Below the pieces are notes generated by a model, which was given only the letters and a program-made list of their open reading frames with translations, made no database searches and was not told the DNA's origin. A program made the position numbers and the translations under genes. A DNA stretch of 51,510 nt from Candidatus Competibacter phosphatis (GTDB taxonomy: Bacteria > Pseudomonadota > Gammaproteobacteria > Competibacterales > Competibacteraceae), in NCBI RefSeq assembly GCF_012939995.1, contig NZ_SPMZ01000003.1, positions 1 through 51,510 of the forward strand, given 5' to 3'. Below are positions 19,615 to 28,777 of the stretch, piece by piece. Each line of letters opens with the position of its first letter. The stretch's first letter is position 1.

Positions 19615-22600
19615 TCATGCGTTGGCCTTGGAGATCTCCACCGGTTCAGTCATCGTTGCCTTCCGCTCCGCCAGCTCCGCCGCTTCCTCCGCGGTGTGGT
19701 GGGTCTTGCGCACCAGCAGCGTATAAGCCACCGGCACCACCGACAAGGTCAGCAGCGTCCCCAGCAGCAAGCCACCGACGATCACCCAACCGATCTGCTG
19801 ACGGCTTTCCGCCCCCGCGCCCACCGCCAGCGCCAAGGGAATCGCACCCAGCACCGTCGCCAGCGTGGTCATCAAGATCGGGCGTAGCCGCAGGGTCGCC
19901 GCTTCCAGTACCGCTGCCTGTCGATCCAATCCGGTCAGTCGCAATTGGTTGGCGAATTCCACGATCAGGATGCCGTTCTTGGTGATCAGTCCGACCAGCA
20001 TGACCAGACCGATCTGACTGTAGACGTTCAGAGTGCCGCCGGTCAGGAACAGTGCCAGCAAAGCCCCAGTCATCGCCAGCGGTACGGTCAACATGATCAC
20101 GAAGGGTGAGATGAAACTCTCGAACTGGGCCGACAGCACCAGATAGATGAAGATCAGGGCCAACACGAAAGTCACATACAGCGTCGCGCCGGATTCACGG
20201 AATTCACGAGACTGGCCGTCCAACTCGGTCCGGGCGTGTTCCCCCAACACGTCCTTGGCCGTCTGATCCATGAAGTCCAGGGCTTCACCCAGGGTATAGC
20301 CGGGGGTGATGTTGGCGGAGATCATCGCCGCGCGCTGCCGATTGAAATGGTTCAGCTCCTTGGGCGCGACGGTTTCCCGCACTTCGACCAGATTCGAAAG
20401 TTGCACCAAACGTCCATCCTTGCCACGCACGAAGATCGCGGTCAGATCGGTCGGTTGCTCGCGGTCCTGGTCCTTGAGCTTCACCATCACGTCGTATTGC
20501 TGACCTTCGCGTTTGAAACGGGTCACCTGCCGACCACCGAGCAAGGTTTCCAGGGTGCGGCCGATTTCCTCCACGTCCGCGCCGACGGCGGCAATCTTGT
20601 CGCGCTTGAGCACGACCGACAGTTGCGGTTTATTCAAGCGCAGGTCGGTATCCGGATTGATCATGCCGGGATAGGTGCGGACCTTGTTCATCATCGCGTC
20701 CACCAGTTTCTGCAATTCGGCGTAGGTGGTGGCCTGGATCACGAACTGCACCGCCGGATTGCGGAAGCTTTGTCCCAATGAAGGTGGATTGATCGGAAAC
20801 GCCAAGACTCCCGGCAGTCCGCCGAACATCTTCGGCGCCAGTTCCTTGGTAATGTCCTGTTGCTTGCGCTGGCGTTCTTCCCAGGGTTTCAGACGCACGA
20901 ACGACAAGGCACTGGTGACCGGATTCGGTTTCTCCAGCCCTGGCGCGACGAAGGAGAAGTAAGAAACCACCTCGGGAATGTTCTTGTAGAACTGTTCCAG
21001 TTGCCGGGCATAGCTGTCGGTGTATTCCAGGGTCGAGCCTTCTGGAGCGACGATCACGCCAATGAACACCCCGCGATCTTCCAGCGGTGAGAGCTCCGAC
21101 TTGAGATGCAGGAACAGCCAGCCGGCCCCCGCTCCGGTGGCGAAGAATACCAGCACGATCACCCAGCGCATCCTGAGGGCCTGGATCAACGCGTAGCGGT
21201 ACCCACCGTTCATCGCCTCGAAAAAGCGTTCGCTCAATCTGAACAGCCAGTTGTGCCGGTTTTCGTGATGCAGCAGCTTCGAACACATCATCGGCGTCAG
21301 GGTCAGCGCGGTGAAGCCGGAAACGATGACCGCCGCCGCCACGGTGAAGGCGAACTCGGTGAACAACCGCCCGGTGTTGCCGGTCATGAACGCCAGCGGC
21401 GCGAACACCGCCGCCAGGGTCAGGGTCATGGCGACGATGGCGAAGGCGATTTCCTTGGCGCCGCGCAGGGCCGCCTTGAAGGGATGCAGACCGTTTTCGA
21501 CGTGGCGGTGAATGTTTTCCAACATCACGATGGCATCGTCCACCACCAAACCGATGGCCAGCACCAATCCCAGCAGGGTCAGGGTGTTGATGGTGAAGCC
21601 CAAGGCATAGAGGAACACGAAGGAGCCGATCAGCGAGACCGGGATGGTCACGAAGGGGATCAGGGTTGCCCGCCAATTGCGCAGGAACAGGAAGATCACC
21701 GCCACCACCAGCACCAGCGCTTCGGCCATGGTGTGATAAACCGCTTCGATGGATTTTTCGATGAAGATCGATCCGTCGTAAGCGATCCTGATCTTCATGC
21801 CTTCCGGCAGGTTGGCGGTAATGTCCGGCAGCAGTTCCCGCACCGACCGCGCCACGCTGAGCGTATTGGCGGTGGACTGCTTGACCACGCCCAGCCCGAC
21901 CGAGGGATTGCCGTTGACCCGCACCGCGTTGCGGTCGTCCGCCGCACCGATTTCCGCGTAACCGATATCGCGCAAGCGAATGGGATAGCCTTTGGATTCC
22001 TTGAGAATCAGGTCATTGAACTGCTCCGGGGTACGCAAGTCCGATTCGGTCAGCACCGAGAACTCGCGCTGATGCGATTCGATGCGGCCGGAAGGTAATT
22101 CGACGTTTTGCTGCTTCAGGGCGTCTTCCACGTCCTGCGGGGTGAGTCCGTAGGCCGCCATGCGGTCGCGATCCAGCCACAGGCGCATGGCATAGCGCCG
22201 TTCGCCGGCGATGATGACGCTGGCCACTCCCGGTAAAGCCTGCAAGCGATCGACGATGGTGCGGTCGGCGTAATCGGTGATTTCCAGGGCGCTGTGTCGG
22301 TCGCTGGAAAAGGCCAGCCACATGATGGCTTGGGCATCGGCCTCGATCTTGGCCACCACCGGATCATCGGTTTCGTCCGGCAATTGGCCGCGCACTCGCG
22401 CCACCCGGTCGCGCACGTCGTTGGCGGCGGCGTCCACGTCCCGCTCCAGCAGAAATTCGATCGTGATCTGGCTGACTTCCTCGCGGCTTACCGACTTGAT
22501 GGTGCGGATACCCTCGATACCCGCCAGCGAATCCTCCAGCGGCTGAGTGACTTGACTTTCCATGATCTCGGCGCTGGCACCCGAATACACGGTGCGCACC

Positions 22601-22737
22601 GATACCACCGGCGCATCGATGTTGGGATATTCGCGCACCGGTAGCCGTTGAAAGGAAATCACGCCGATCAGCACGATGGCCAGGCTCATGACCGTGGCCA
22701 GCACCGGGCGCTTGATGCAAAGTTCGGGAAGGAACAT
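19615..22737 (-). CDS. RND multidrug efflux transporter, HAE1 type
   Basis: A 1040-residue inner-membrane pump of the AcrB/MexB superfamily. The start MFLPELCIKRPVLATVMSLA is typical; the porter and docking regions follow, with LPVREYPNIDAPVVSV near residue 32 and GLVLAIGLVVDDAIVMLENI containing the paired Asp residues of the fourth helix used for proton relay. Twelve helices in two groups of six are visible. It is six bp downstream of the adaptor gene on the same strand, so the two form an operon. No outer-membrane TolC-like factor is in the window. The substrate is unknown. Confidence 0.95.
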   Translation of the reverse strand: MFLPELCIKRPVLATVMSLAIVLIGVISFQRLPVREYPNIDAPVVSVRTVYSGASAEIMESQVTQPLEDSLAGIEGIRTIKSVSREEVSQITIEFLLERDVDAAANDVRDRVARVRGQLPDETDDPVVAKIEADAQAIMWLAFSSDRHSALEITDYADRTIVDRLQALPGVASVIIAGERRYAMRLWLDRDRMAAYGLTPQDVEDALKQQNVELPSGRIESHQREFSVLTESDLRTPEQFNDLILKESKGYPIRLRDIGYAEIGAADDRNAVRVNGNPSVGLGVVKQSTANTLSVARSVRELLPDITANLPEGMKIRIAYDGSIFIEKSIEAVYHTMAEALVLVVAVIFLFLRNWRATLIPFVTIPVSLIGSFVFLYALGFTINTLTLLGLVLAIGLVVDDAIVMLENIHRHVENGLHPFKAALRGAKEIAFAIVAMTLTLAAVFAPLAFMTGNTGRLFTEFAFTVAAAVIVSGFTALTLTPMMCSKLLHHENRHNWLFRLSERFFEAMNGGYRYALIQALRMRWVIVLVFFATGAGAGWLFLHLKSELSPLEDRGVFIGVIVAPEGSTLEYTDSYARQLEQFYKNIPEVVSYFSFVAPGLEKPNPVTSALSFVRLKPWEERQRKQQDITKELAPKMFGGLPGVLAFPINPPSLGQSFRNPAVQFVIQATTYAELQKLVDAMMNKVRTYPGMINPDTDLRLNKPQLSVVLKRDKIAAVGADVEEIGRTLETLLGGRQVTRFKREGQQYDVMVKLKDQDREQPTDLTAIFVRGKDGRLVQLSNLVEVRETVAPKELNHFNRQRAAMISANITPGYTLGEALDFMDQTAKDVLGEHARTELDGQSREFRESGATLYVTFVLALIFIYLVLSAQFESFISPFVIMLTVPLAMTGALLALFLTGGTLNVYSQIGLVMLVGLITKNGILIVEFANQLRLTGLDRQAAVLEAATLRLRPILMTTLATVLGAIPLALAVGAGAESRQQIGWVIVGGLLLGTLLTLSVVPVAYTLLVRKTHHTAEEAAELAERKATMTEPVEISKANA

Positions 22738-22743
22738 GGCGAA

Positions 22744-23811
22744 CTAGCCCTTTGTGGTAGGGGCGGGTTGAGTCTCCGTTGGCGGTAGTACCTGTACCGC
22801 CGCGCCGTCGCGGATCTTCAACTGTCCGTCGGTCACCACCAGATCGCCGGCGCTTAGACCTTCCAGGATTTCCACCAAGCCGGGCCGGCGCAGCCCCAGT
22901 TTGACGGGCGTCATGACCGCCTTGCCGTCCACCACCCGGTAAACGAAAGTGGTCTGGCCCACCGGCACAATGGCCTGTTCCGGTACGACCAAGGCGTTCT
23001 CCCGCCGCTCCAGAATCAGGCTGACTCGGGCGAACAGGCCCGGCCGCAGCTTATTGTCTGGGTTGGGCAACCGTGCCCGCAGCAGCACGGTGCGGGTTTC
23101 CTCGTCCAGGGCCGGTTCGATGGCGTAAATGGTGCCTTCGAATCTTTGCTCGGGATAGGCATCCACCCGCGCCGCCAGCCGCTGGTCAACCGCCAGCCGT
23201 GCCAGGTAGGTTTCGGGCACCCGGAAATCCAGCTTCATCGCGCCGAGGCTTTCCAGCGCGACGATATCGTCGCCCGGCTTGACGTAGGCGCCGGGGCTGA
23301 TCTTGCGCAGACCGATCATGCCATCGAACGGTGCCCGAATCACGGTCTTGCTCAGGCGCACCCGATTGAGTTCCTGCTGAGCGCGCGCCGTATCCAGTTT
23401 GGCCTTGGCTTCATCGAGATTCTGCTGACTGGTGAGTTGCTGGCGATCCATGTCCTGCAAACGTCGGTAACTGCTTTGCTCCAAGGCGAGTTGCGCGGTG
23501 CTGCTGGCCAGTTGCGCCTGGTATTCCTCCTGATCCAAAGTCACCAGCGGTTCGCCTTGGCGTACTTTTTGGCCTTCCCGGAAATGAATGGTTTCCACCC
23601 GACCCGCGATCTCTGGGCGAACCATCACGGTTTCGTCGGCGCGCAAGGTGCCGACCGCCGTGACTTCGACATTCAGCGTGGCATGGGTTGCCGGCGCGGC
23701 CTTGACCGGCAACGGTGGCATGGCCTTCGTCTGGGCCAAGACCGCGAGAGGGCTCATCGAAACAATAACGAAGGCGGTGCCTAACACCACCCGTTTCAAC
23801 CTAATGTGCAT
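22744..23811 (-). CDS. RND efflux periplasmic adaptor (membrane fusion protein)
   Basis: About 355 residues from ATG 23811 (MHIRLKRVVLG), with a signal peptide ending near VLAQ. An in-frame upstream ATG at 23955 lacks signal character and is rejected. The mature protein shows the lipoyl half-motif TVMVRPEIAGRVETIHFREG, a coiled-coil hairpin rich in Gln and Ala, and the second half-motif VIRAPFDGMIGLRKISPGAY. Beta-barrel and membrane-proximal domains follow, with RPGLFARVSLILERRENALV. It links the RND pump to an outer-membrane channel. Confidence 0.93.
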   Translation of the reverse strand: MHIRLKRVVLGTAFVIVSMSPLAVLAQTKAMPPLPVKAAPATHATLNVEVTAVGTLRADETVMVRPEIAGRVETIHFREGQKVRQGEPLVTLDQEEYQAQLASSTAQLALEQSSYRRLQDMDRQQLTSQQNLDEAKAKLDTARAQQELNRVRLSKTVIRAPFDGMIGLRKISPGAYVKPGDDIVALESLGAMKLDFRVPETYLARLAVDQRLAARVDAYPEQRFEGTIYAIEPALDEETRTVLLRARLPNPDNKLRPGLFARVSLILERRENALVVPEQAIVPVGQTTFVYRVVDGKAVMTPVKLGLRRPGLVEILEGLSAGDLVVTDGQLKIRDGAAVQVLPPTETQPAPTTKG

Positions 23812-23860
23812 GACGGTTTTTTCGCCTTGGATGCCTGTGAGAGTGGATGCGGCGCGAAGT

Positions 23861-24541
23861 CTAGGGAAATAACAACGCGCCAACGATGGCATATAGCAAC
23901 GCTGGCAGCAGGTTGCCCACATGAATCCGGCCGATTTCCAATAAATTGATCCCAATGCCGAGAATCAGCAGCCCGCCGGTGGCGTTGACGGTATCCAGCA
24001 CCGCCGGTTGCGACAGGAACGCCAATTGCGCCGCCAGCAGGGTGATGCCGCCCTGTACCAGCAGCACCGGCAAGGCGGAGAACATCACCCCGACTCCCAG
24101 CGACGAAGCCAGCGCCACCGAGGCGACGCCATCCAGCAAGGATTTGACCAGCAGCACGCTGGGGTCGCCGATGGTGCCGTCCTGAATCGAGCCGACGATG
24201 GTCATGGCGCCGGTCAGATATAGCAGGGTGGCGGTGACGAAGCCTTCGACGAAGCGGCTGGAGTTGGAACGCAAGGTCCGGCTCAGGGTTTCGGCTAGGT
24301 TATCCAGCCGCTGTTCGATGCGCAGCAGTTCGCCGGTGACGCCGCCTAGCAACAAGCAACCGATCGCCAGCAGGGTGTGTTGAGCCTCCAGCGCCATGCG
24401 CAGGCCGATGGCGACCACGGCCAGCCCCAGCGCCTGCATCAACACGATCTTGATGCGTTCCGGCAGTCGCGTTCCGGCCGCCAAGCCGATGGCACTGCCC
24501 GCCACCACCGCGCCGGTGTTCACCAGGGTGCCAATCATCAT
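23861..24541 (-). CDS. DUF554 family membrane protein
   Basis: About 226 residues beginning MMIGTLVNTGAVVAGSAIGL, behind GGGAGAACAG at 24541. The opening, with NTGAVVAGSAIG, the GLAVVAIGLRMAL stretch and the glycine-rich closing ATGGLLILGIGINLLEIGRI, are typical of DUF554 (YqgA/YdfK-like). Six or seven hydrophobic helices are present. Function is unknown; a transporter or channel is often suggested. It follows the TauE/SafE gene by 40 bp on the same strand. Confidence 0.88.
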   Translation of the reverse strand: MMIGTLVNTGAVVAGSAIGLAAGTRLPERIKIVLMQALGLAVVAIGLRMALEAQHTLLAIGCLLLGGVTGELLRIEQRLDNLAETLSRTLRSNSSRFVEGFVTATLLYLTGAMTIVGSIQDGTIGDPSVLLVKSLLDGVASVALASSLGVGVMFSALPVLLVQGGITLLAAQLAFLSQPAVLDTVNATGGLLILGIGINLLEIGRIHVGNLLPALLYAIVGALLFP

Positions 24542-24581
24542 CTGTTCTCCCAGGTTGCCCGCGAGTGTTTGAGCACCGCCT

Positions 24582-25382
24582 TCAACCCAGCAGCATCTTG
24601 ACACCCACCAGCGTCAGAAACGCGGCGAACACCTTCTTTAGCATTTCGGTGGGTAGGGTATGGGCCAGCTTCGCGCCCAGCGGCGCCGACAACATGCTGG
24701 TCAGCGTGATCCCGACCAGCGCCGGGCCGTAGACGTAACCCAGGCTCCAATCGGGCCGGCCGGCGGCGTTCAGCCCAGTGACGACGAAGCCCAGCGCGCC
24801 GGCCAGCGCGATCGGCAGACCGCAGGCGGAAGAGGTGGCCACCGCCTGGCGGATCGCGATATTGCACCAGGTCAGGAAGGGCACGGTCAGCGAGCCGCCG
24901 CCGATGCCGACGATGGCCGAAACCGCGCCGATCACACCGCCGGCGGTCAGCATGCCGGCCGTGCCGGGCAGCTCGCGATGCGGCGCCGGCTTGGCGCCGA
25001 AACCCATCTGCGCCGCCACCGTCAACACGAACACGGCGAATACTTTGCTCAACACCGCGCTGGGCAGGGCGTCGGCGATGGCCGCCCCCAGCCAGGCACC
25101 CACGACGATGCCCGGCGTCAGTCGCCAGAAGATCGGCCATAGCACCGCGCCCCGTCGGTGATGGGCGCGCACCGAGGAAATCGAGGTGACGACGATAGTC
25201 GCCAGCGAAGTACCGATAGCCAGATGCATGACGATGGCGTCGTCGACCTGCTGGTGATGGAAAATCCAGGCCAGGGCCGGCACGATGATCAATCCGCCGC
25301 CCACGCCGAGCAGGCCGGCCATGACGCCGGCGAACAGGCCCAGCGTCAGGTAGAACAACAGCGTCGACAGGATCGCTTCCAA
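24582..25382 (-). CDS. sulfite exporter TauE/SafE family protein
   Basis: A 266-residue inner-membrane protein with the paired family motifs GLLGVGGGLIIVPAL at about 23-37 and SAIVGIGGGSLTVPFL in the second half, and about eight hydrophobic helices. The family exports sulfite, sulfoacetate or related organosulfur anions. The sulfatases elsewhere in the window make a sulfur substrate attractive, but they are 7 kb away on the other strand, so this is only a suggestion. Confidence 0.9.
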   Translation of the reverse strand: MEAILSTLLFYLTLGLFAGVMAGLLGVGGGLIIVPALAWIFHHQQVDDAIVMHLAIGTSLATIVVTSISSVRAHHRRGAVLWPIFWRLTPGIVVGAWLGAAIADALPSAVLSKVFAVFVLTVAAQMGFGAKPAPHRELPGTAGMLTAGGVIGAVSAIVGIGGGSLTVPFLTWCNIAIRQAVATSSACGLPIALAGALGFVVTGLNAAGRPDWSLGYVYGPALVGITLTSMLSAPLGAKLAHTLPTEMLKKVFAAFLTLVGVKMLLG

Positions 25383-25596
25383 GATCGGGTTATCCTTGTT
25401 GCATCAATAATTGCCGAGGAGGAGCGCGTCGCCGATCTATGCTAAATTTTGCCTCGAATCGGCCGCCGAACCCACATTAAATGCGCGGCGCTATTGTAAG
25501 GGCGAATCACCGGGCATGTCCCCGCCCCAACAACGATCATTCCGTGGCGCCCATCCGCTGCGGGCGGCATAAGAACAGTGAGGAGCAGGCACAGGC

Positions 25597-26547
25597 ATGA
25601 AAGTTCAAAAAATCTGCGTGTTGGGTGGCACGGGTTTCGTCGGCCGGCATCTGGTCGCGCGGCTGGCCAATCGAGGGTATCCGGTCAAGGTCCTGACGCG
25701 CTATCCACACCGACATCGGGAAATCGAGGTGTTGCCCGGCGCGGAGCTGGTCGAGGCGGACGTGCATGATCCCACAGTGCTTCAACAACACTTCGCGGGC
25801 TGTAACGTCGTCATCAACCTGGTGGGCGTTCTGCACGAATACTCGCGGCAAAGCTTCCGCGCCGTTCATGTCGAACTGCCCGGCAAAGTGGCGGAAGCCT
25901 GCCACGCGGCCGGGGTCAAGCGCCTGCTGCACATGAGCGCGCTGGGTGCCGACGCCGCCAAGGGGCCGAGCCAGTATCTGTTCAGCAAGGGCGAGGGTGA
26001 ACAGAGAGTCATGCAGGCCAAGGATCTGGCCGTGACCGTTTTCAAGCCCTCGATCATCTTCGGGCCGGACGACAATTTCTTCAACCAGTTCGCCAACATG
26101 CTCAGGCTGGCCCGCGTGCTGCCGTTGGCCTGCCCGAACTCCCGTTTTGCGCCGGTCTATGTCGGCGACGTGGCGCAAGCGTTCGAAACGGCGTTGGAAA
26201 ACGACGCGACCATCGGCCAGAGCTACGAATTGTGCGGACCGCGCGTCTATACCTTCAAGGAACTGGTCGAGGACATCGCCCGGATGCTGGAACTGAAGCG
26301 GCGGGTCGTCGGCCTGCCGGATTCGCTGGCCCGGTTGCAGGGCAAGATTCTCGGTCTGATGCCGGTGAAGATTTTCACCACCGACAATTTTCTTTCCCTG
26401 CAGGTGGACAGCGTCTGCTCCCGCAACGGGATGGAAGCGATCGGCATCGTCCCTCGTTCGGTCGAGAGCATCATGCCGATGTATTTTGCGCAGCAAACCC
26501 AGCGTCGCCGCTACGATGCTTTCCGTAGAACCGCTCGGCGCGGATAG
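25597..26547 (+). CDS. NAD(P)-binding epimerase-like protein, complex I NDUFA9-type
   Basis: A 316-residue atypical short-chain dehydrogenase. The Rossmann motif CVLGGTGFVGRHL lies at residues 7-19, followed by VINLVGVLHEYSRQSFRAVH, MSALGADAAKGPSQYLFSK, with a Tyr/Lys pair in relaxed spacing, and VFKPSIIFGPDDNFFNQFA. This composition matches the bacterial NDUFA9-like group related to complex I accessory subunits. It is divergent from the TauE gene. Substrate and partner are unknown; quinone- or ubiquinone-related roles are suggested for relatives. A hairpin terminator lies 28 bp after its stop. Confidence 0.88.
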   Translation: MKVQKICVLGGTGFVGRHLVARLANRGYPVKVLTRYPHRHREIEVLPGAELVEADVHDPTVLQQHFAGCNVVINLVGVLHEYSRQSFRAVHVELPGKVAEACHAAGVKRLLHMSALGADAAKGPSQYLFSKGEGEQRVMQAKDLAVTVFKPSIIFGPDDNFFNQFANMLRLARVLPLACPNSRFAPVYVGDVAQAFETALENDATIGQSYELCGPRVYTFKELVEDIARMLELKRRVVGLPDSLARLQGKILGLMPVKIFTTDNFLSLQVDSVCSRNGMEAIGIVPRSVESIMPMYFAQQTQRRRYDAFRRTARRG

Positions 26548-26574
26548 AGTCGGGCGGCGGCGGTAATGACCCAT

Positions 26575-26595
26575 CCCCGTCCTGTTGGGGCGGGG
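26575..26595 (+). terminator. hairpin after the NDUFA9-like gene
   Basis: CCCCGTCC (26575-26582) pairs with GGGCGGGG (26588-26595) with one G-T pair, followed by AATTTCGAATTT. It is likely a rho-independent terminator, although the T-tract is weak. Confidence 0.5.
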
Positions 26596-26995
26596 AATTT
26601 CGAATTTCAACGATGTCGGATTCCCGCCTCAATGAATTGAATCGATTTCAGCATAAAGCTGGACATAAAAATCCGGTGGGAATGAGTGTTCGGTAATGCG
26701 TATCATGATCAATCGGCCGAGCGCAAGGCTCTTGAGTCAGATTCATTTCACCAGCTAAAAGATATAAAATAAACTTGTTGTTTATCAACGTCTCTACGCT
26801 ATTATCCGGTGACTAATCCATCCGATTTGGGCACTTGGCCTTGTTTATCAATATGCTTGAACTATACAAATAAGAAAGATTTGGACCGGATTGAACCCCA
26901 TCGGGCCACTATGACCCGCTTCTTGATAGCCGTTTCATTGTCGTTGATCGCTCATGACGATATAAGCTGATAATTACAAAAAAACTTTTTTTAAT

Positions 26996-27010
26996 TGGCA
27001 TTGATAATGC
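26996..27010 (+). promoter_or_regulatory. candidate sigma-54 (-24/-12) promoter
   Basis: TGGCATTGATAATGC has the GG of the -24 element (26997-26998) and the GC of the -12 element (27009-27010) at the exact sigma-54 spacing. Four of the less conserved positions differ from TGGCACG-N4-TTGC. Transcription would start near 27022, giving a short leader before ATG 27061. No enhancer-binding-protein gene is in the window. Confidence 0.35.
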
Positions 27011-27060
27011 CTCTCATTGGCAATGGTGCTAATCGACCATCACATCGAGGAGAATGGATA

Positions 27061-28170
27061 ATGCTGAAGACCATGCAACAGAATAAGCTGTTGATCGCTG
27101 GCGCCCTGTTCGCCGCAAGTTACGCGGGCTCCGTGCAGGCCATCAGCCAAGCCGAACCTGGAGAGGCCATACTGATTCCTTACATGCTGTATGATTCAGC
27201 TAAAGGTATCAATACCTTAACGGGTATCACCATACCTTCGACGCTGGGCAACGACCCCACCCAGATCGAGATAGGGGGGTTTGCGAACCCTGATCCTGGT
27301 TATACCACGGCTCATAGCCAGCGCAACAATGATTGCGGACTCACCGGTGCGCCCAACAACACCGGTGAAACCGGAGTGATCAGTTGGTGGTTCTTTGACG
27401 ACATCGGCGCCCTTAAGCACAAGGGCACGCTGGTCACCGGCTGCGATGACTTCGTGGCGGTGGACTGGGGAAGCATCGTCGGCAGTTCCGGCATTCCCTC
27501 GCTCGATGGGATGTTGGGATATATGGTGTTGGCGAATAATGTGGCGACCAGTGGCGCGAACCCTCCACTCTTTGCTATGTACGCCGATACCATGGTGATT
27601 CGCGGCAACTGGCAGTCAGCCGCCTACATTCCCACTTTGCCTTTGACGGACGATGCCACGAACGTAATGCTGCAGGGCAATAACGAGATCGTGTACACTG
27701 GTGGCGAACCGACGGCTTATGCGCCGCTGAGCAGTGGCATGGCCTTGGACGACGATGATGGAAATACGAATAGCATAGTGCGCTTCGATATGCGCTACTT
27801 CTTGGACCCTAGCCTCAACAGTTCCACCGAGTTGGTGGTCTGGCTGGGCCGAAATTGTCGCGGTGGTGCCGACGGCTGCGATCGACGCAATATCCCGGTG
27901 ACGACCTTCGATACTGATCGCCTCTCCGTGGCCGGGGCTATGAATCTGAGCAGGATACTCAACGTGATCGATCCTTCGACCTTGGCGCGGCCCAACAATG
28001 CCACTGCCGGCTTTGTACGGGTGCAGATGCCCGAAGTGTCGGACAGTAACGCCGGTGGTTTCGAGGGTCCCGACAGTGCCGGGGTGGCCTTTGCGCTGAT
28101 CCGCTTCAGCACGCCCGGTAATTCCGAGCAGGTGCAGACGATCCTGGCCCACGAGCGTGGAGTGAAATAG
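27061..28170 (+). CDS. secreted protein of unknown function
   Basis: 369 residues from ATG 27061, which has GAGGAGAATGG upstream; the open frame extends further 5' without signal character. A signal peptide (KLLIAGALFAASYAGSVQA) is followed by the mature start ISQAEPGEAILIPYMLYDS. The mature chain is rich in Gly, Asn, Thr and Asp, with Cys pairs at NNDCGL, VTGCDD and NCRGGADGCDR that could form disulfides. There is no membrane segment, catalytic motif or sorting signal. It stands alone between AT-rich spacers, with a candidate sigma-54 promoter and a good terminator. Surface or matrix protein is possible, but I do not recognise the family. Confidence 0.8.
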   Translation: MLKTMQQNKLLIAGALFAASYAGSVQAISQAEPGEAILIPYMLYDSAKGINTLTGITIPSTLGNDPTQIEIGGFANPDPGYTTAHSQRNNDCGLTGAPNNTGETGVISWWFFDDIGALKHKGTLVTGCDDFVAVDWGSIVGSSGIPSLDGMLGYMVLANNVATSGANPPLFAMYADTMVIRGNWQSAAYIPTLPLTDDATNVMLQGNNEIVYTGGEPTAYAPLSSGMALDDDDGNTNSIVRFDMRYFLDPSLNSSTELVVWLGRNCRGGADGCDRRNIPVTTFDTDRLSVAGAMNLSRILNVIDPSTLARPNNATAGFVRVQMPEVSDSNAGGFEGPDSAGVAFALIRFSTPGNSEQVQTILAHERGVK

Positions 28171-28777
28171 CCACCCGAGATAAACCGCCTTGAGCAATAT
28201 GGGATGTTTCAGAATCCAAGACACCGCCGAGCTTGGTACTCGCTCCTTGGGCTGAAGCTGAAACAAGGCATTCCGGGAAAACGCTTGCTTCGAGCTGAGA
28301 TCATTGAAGCATTTGACTGGAGTGGCTCTCTCCACCAAACCCCTCCCCCATTTGTGGGTGGGGGGTTGTTCTTTTAGCCTCAAAAATGACTGATGGAGTC
28401 ACCTCAATGGCTGGGCGGTGGGGTGAGTAAAATGCATATCCAGAAGATCGGATGAAAACTCTTGACTCTATGGGTGCGCGTTAATCGATTAGTTCGGAAA
28501 ACGCCTGGTTTTCCAGGCTCGACGATTGTTATCGACTTCTTTATTGATCGATATGAACGCGGAGTCTCGATTTAATATCAAAGTCTGAAATATACCGGTT
28601 ACTTGTCACCCACCGTGTTTGAATGGCGTTTTTATCAATCTTAAATCATCGACAGTTGCTCTCATTGGCATCCACTATTGCCAGCCGACCTCGGAACATC
28701 GATGAGGATCGATTGCCCACGGACACGCGGCCACGCTATCACCAACTATCGGCCTGGGACGATACAGGACGGAGATC
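28171..28777 (+). other. intergenic region between the secreted protein and the two-component genes
   Basis: Besides the terminator at 28338-28375 I see no gene or strong motif in these 607 bp. The right half is AT-rich and presumably carries the promoter for the kinase at 28778. Confidence 0.5.
28338..28375 (+). terminator. rho-independent terminator
   Basis: AACCCCTCCCCCA (28338-28350) pairs with TGGGTGGGGGGTT (28355-28367), with two mismatches, followed by GTTCTTTT. It ends the transcript of the secreted protein gene, about 170 bp after its stop. Confidence 0.75.

Larger units (their letters stand above)
26548..27060 (+). other. AT-rich intergenic region upstream of a secreted protein gene
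   Basis: No gene is supported in these 513 bp. They hold a terminator hairpin near the left end, long AT-rich tracts including AAAAAAACTTTTTTT around 26978-26992, and a candidate sigma-54 promoter near the right end. The length and composition suggest a regulatory region for the gene at 27061. Confidence 0.6.

Noticed and set aside
19540..19985. C-terminal 145-residue extension of the YfdX protein
   Set aside because: It is Pro/Arg-rich antisense of the RND gene, passes through a hairpin, and disappears if one A is removed from 19521-19527.
21106..22098. 330-codon plus-strand frame inside the RND gene
   Set aside because: It is antisense to a strongly conserved transporter and His/Gln/Arg-rich, with no signal, motif or ribosome site.
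28655..28675. Sigma-54 promoter upstream of the kinase (TGGCATCCACTATTGC)
   Set aside because: The GG-to-GC distance is one base too long for sigma-54, which tolerates little spacing change.
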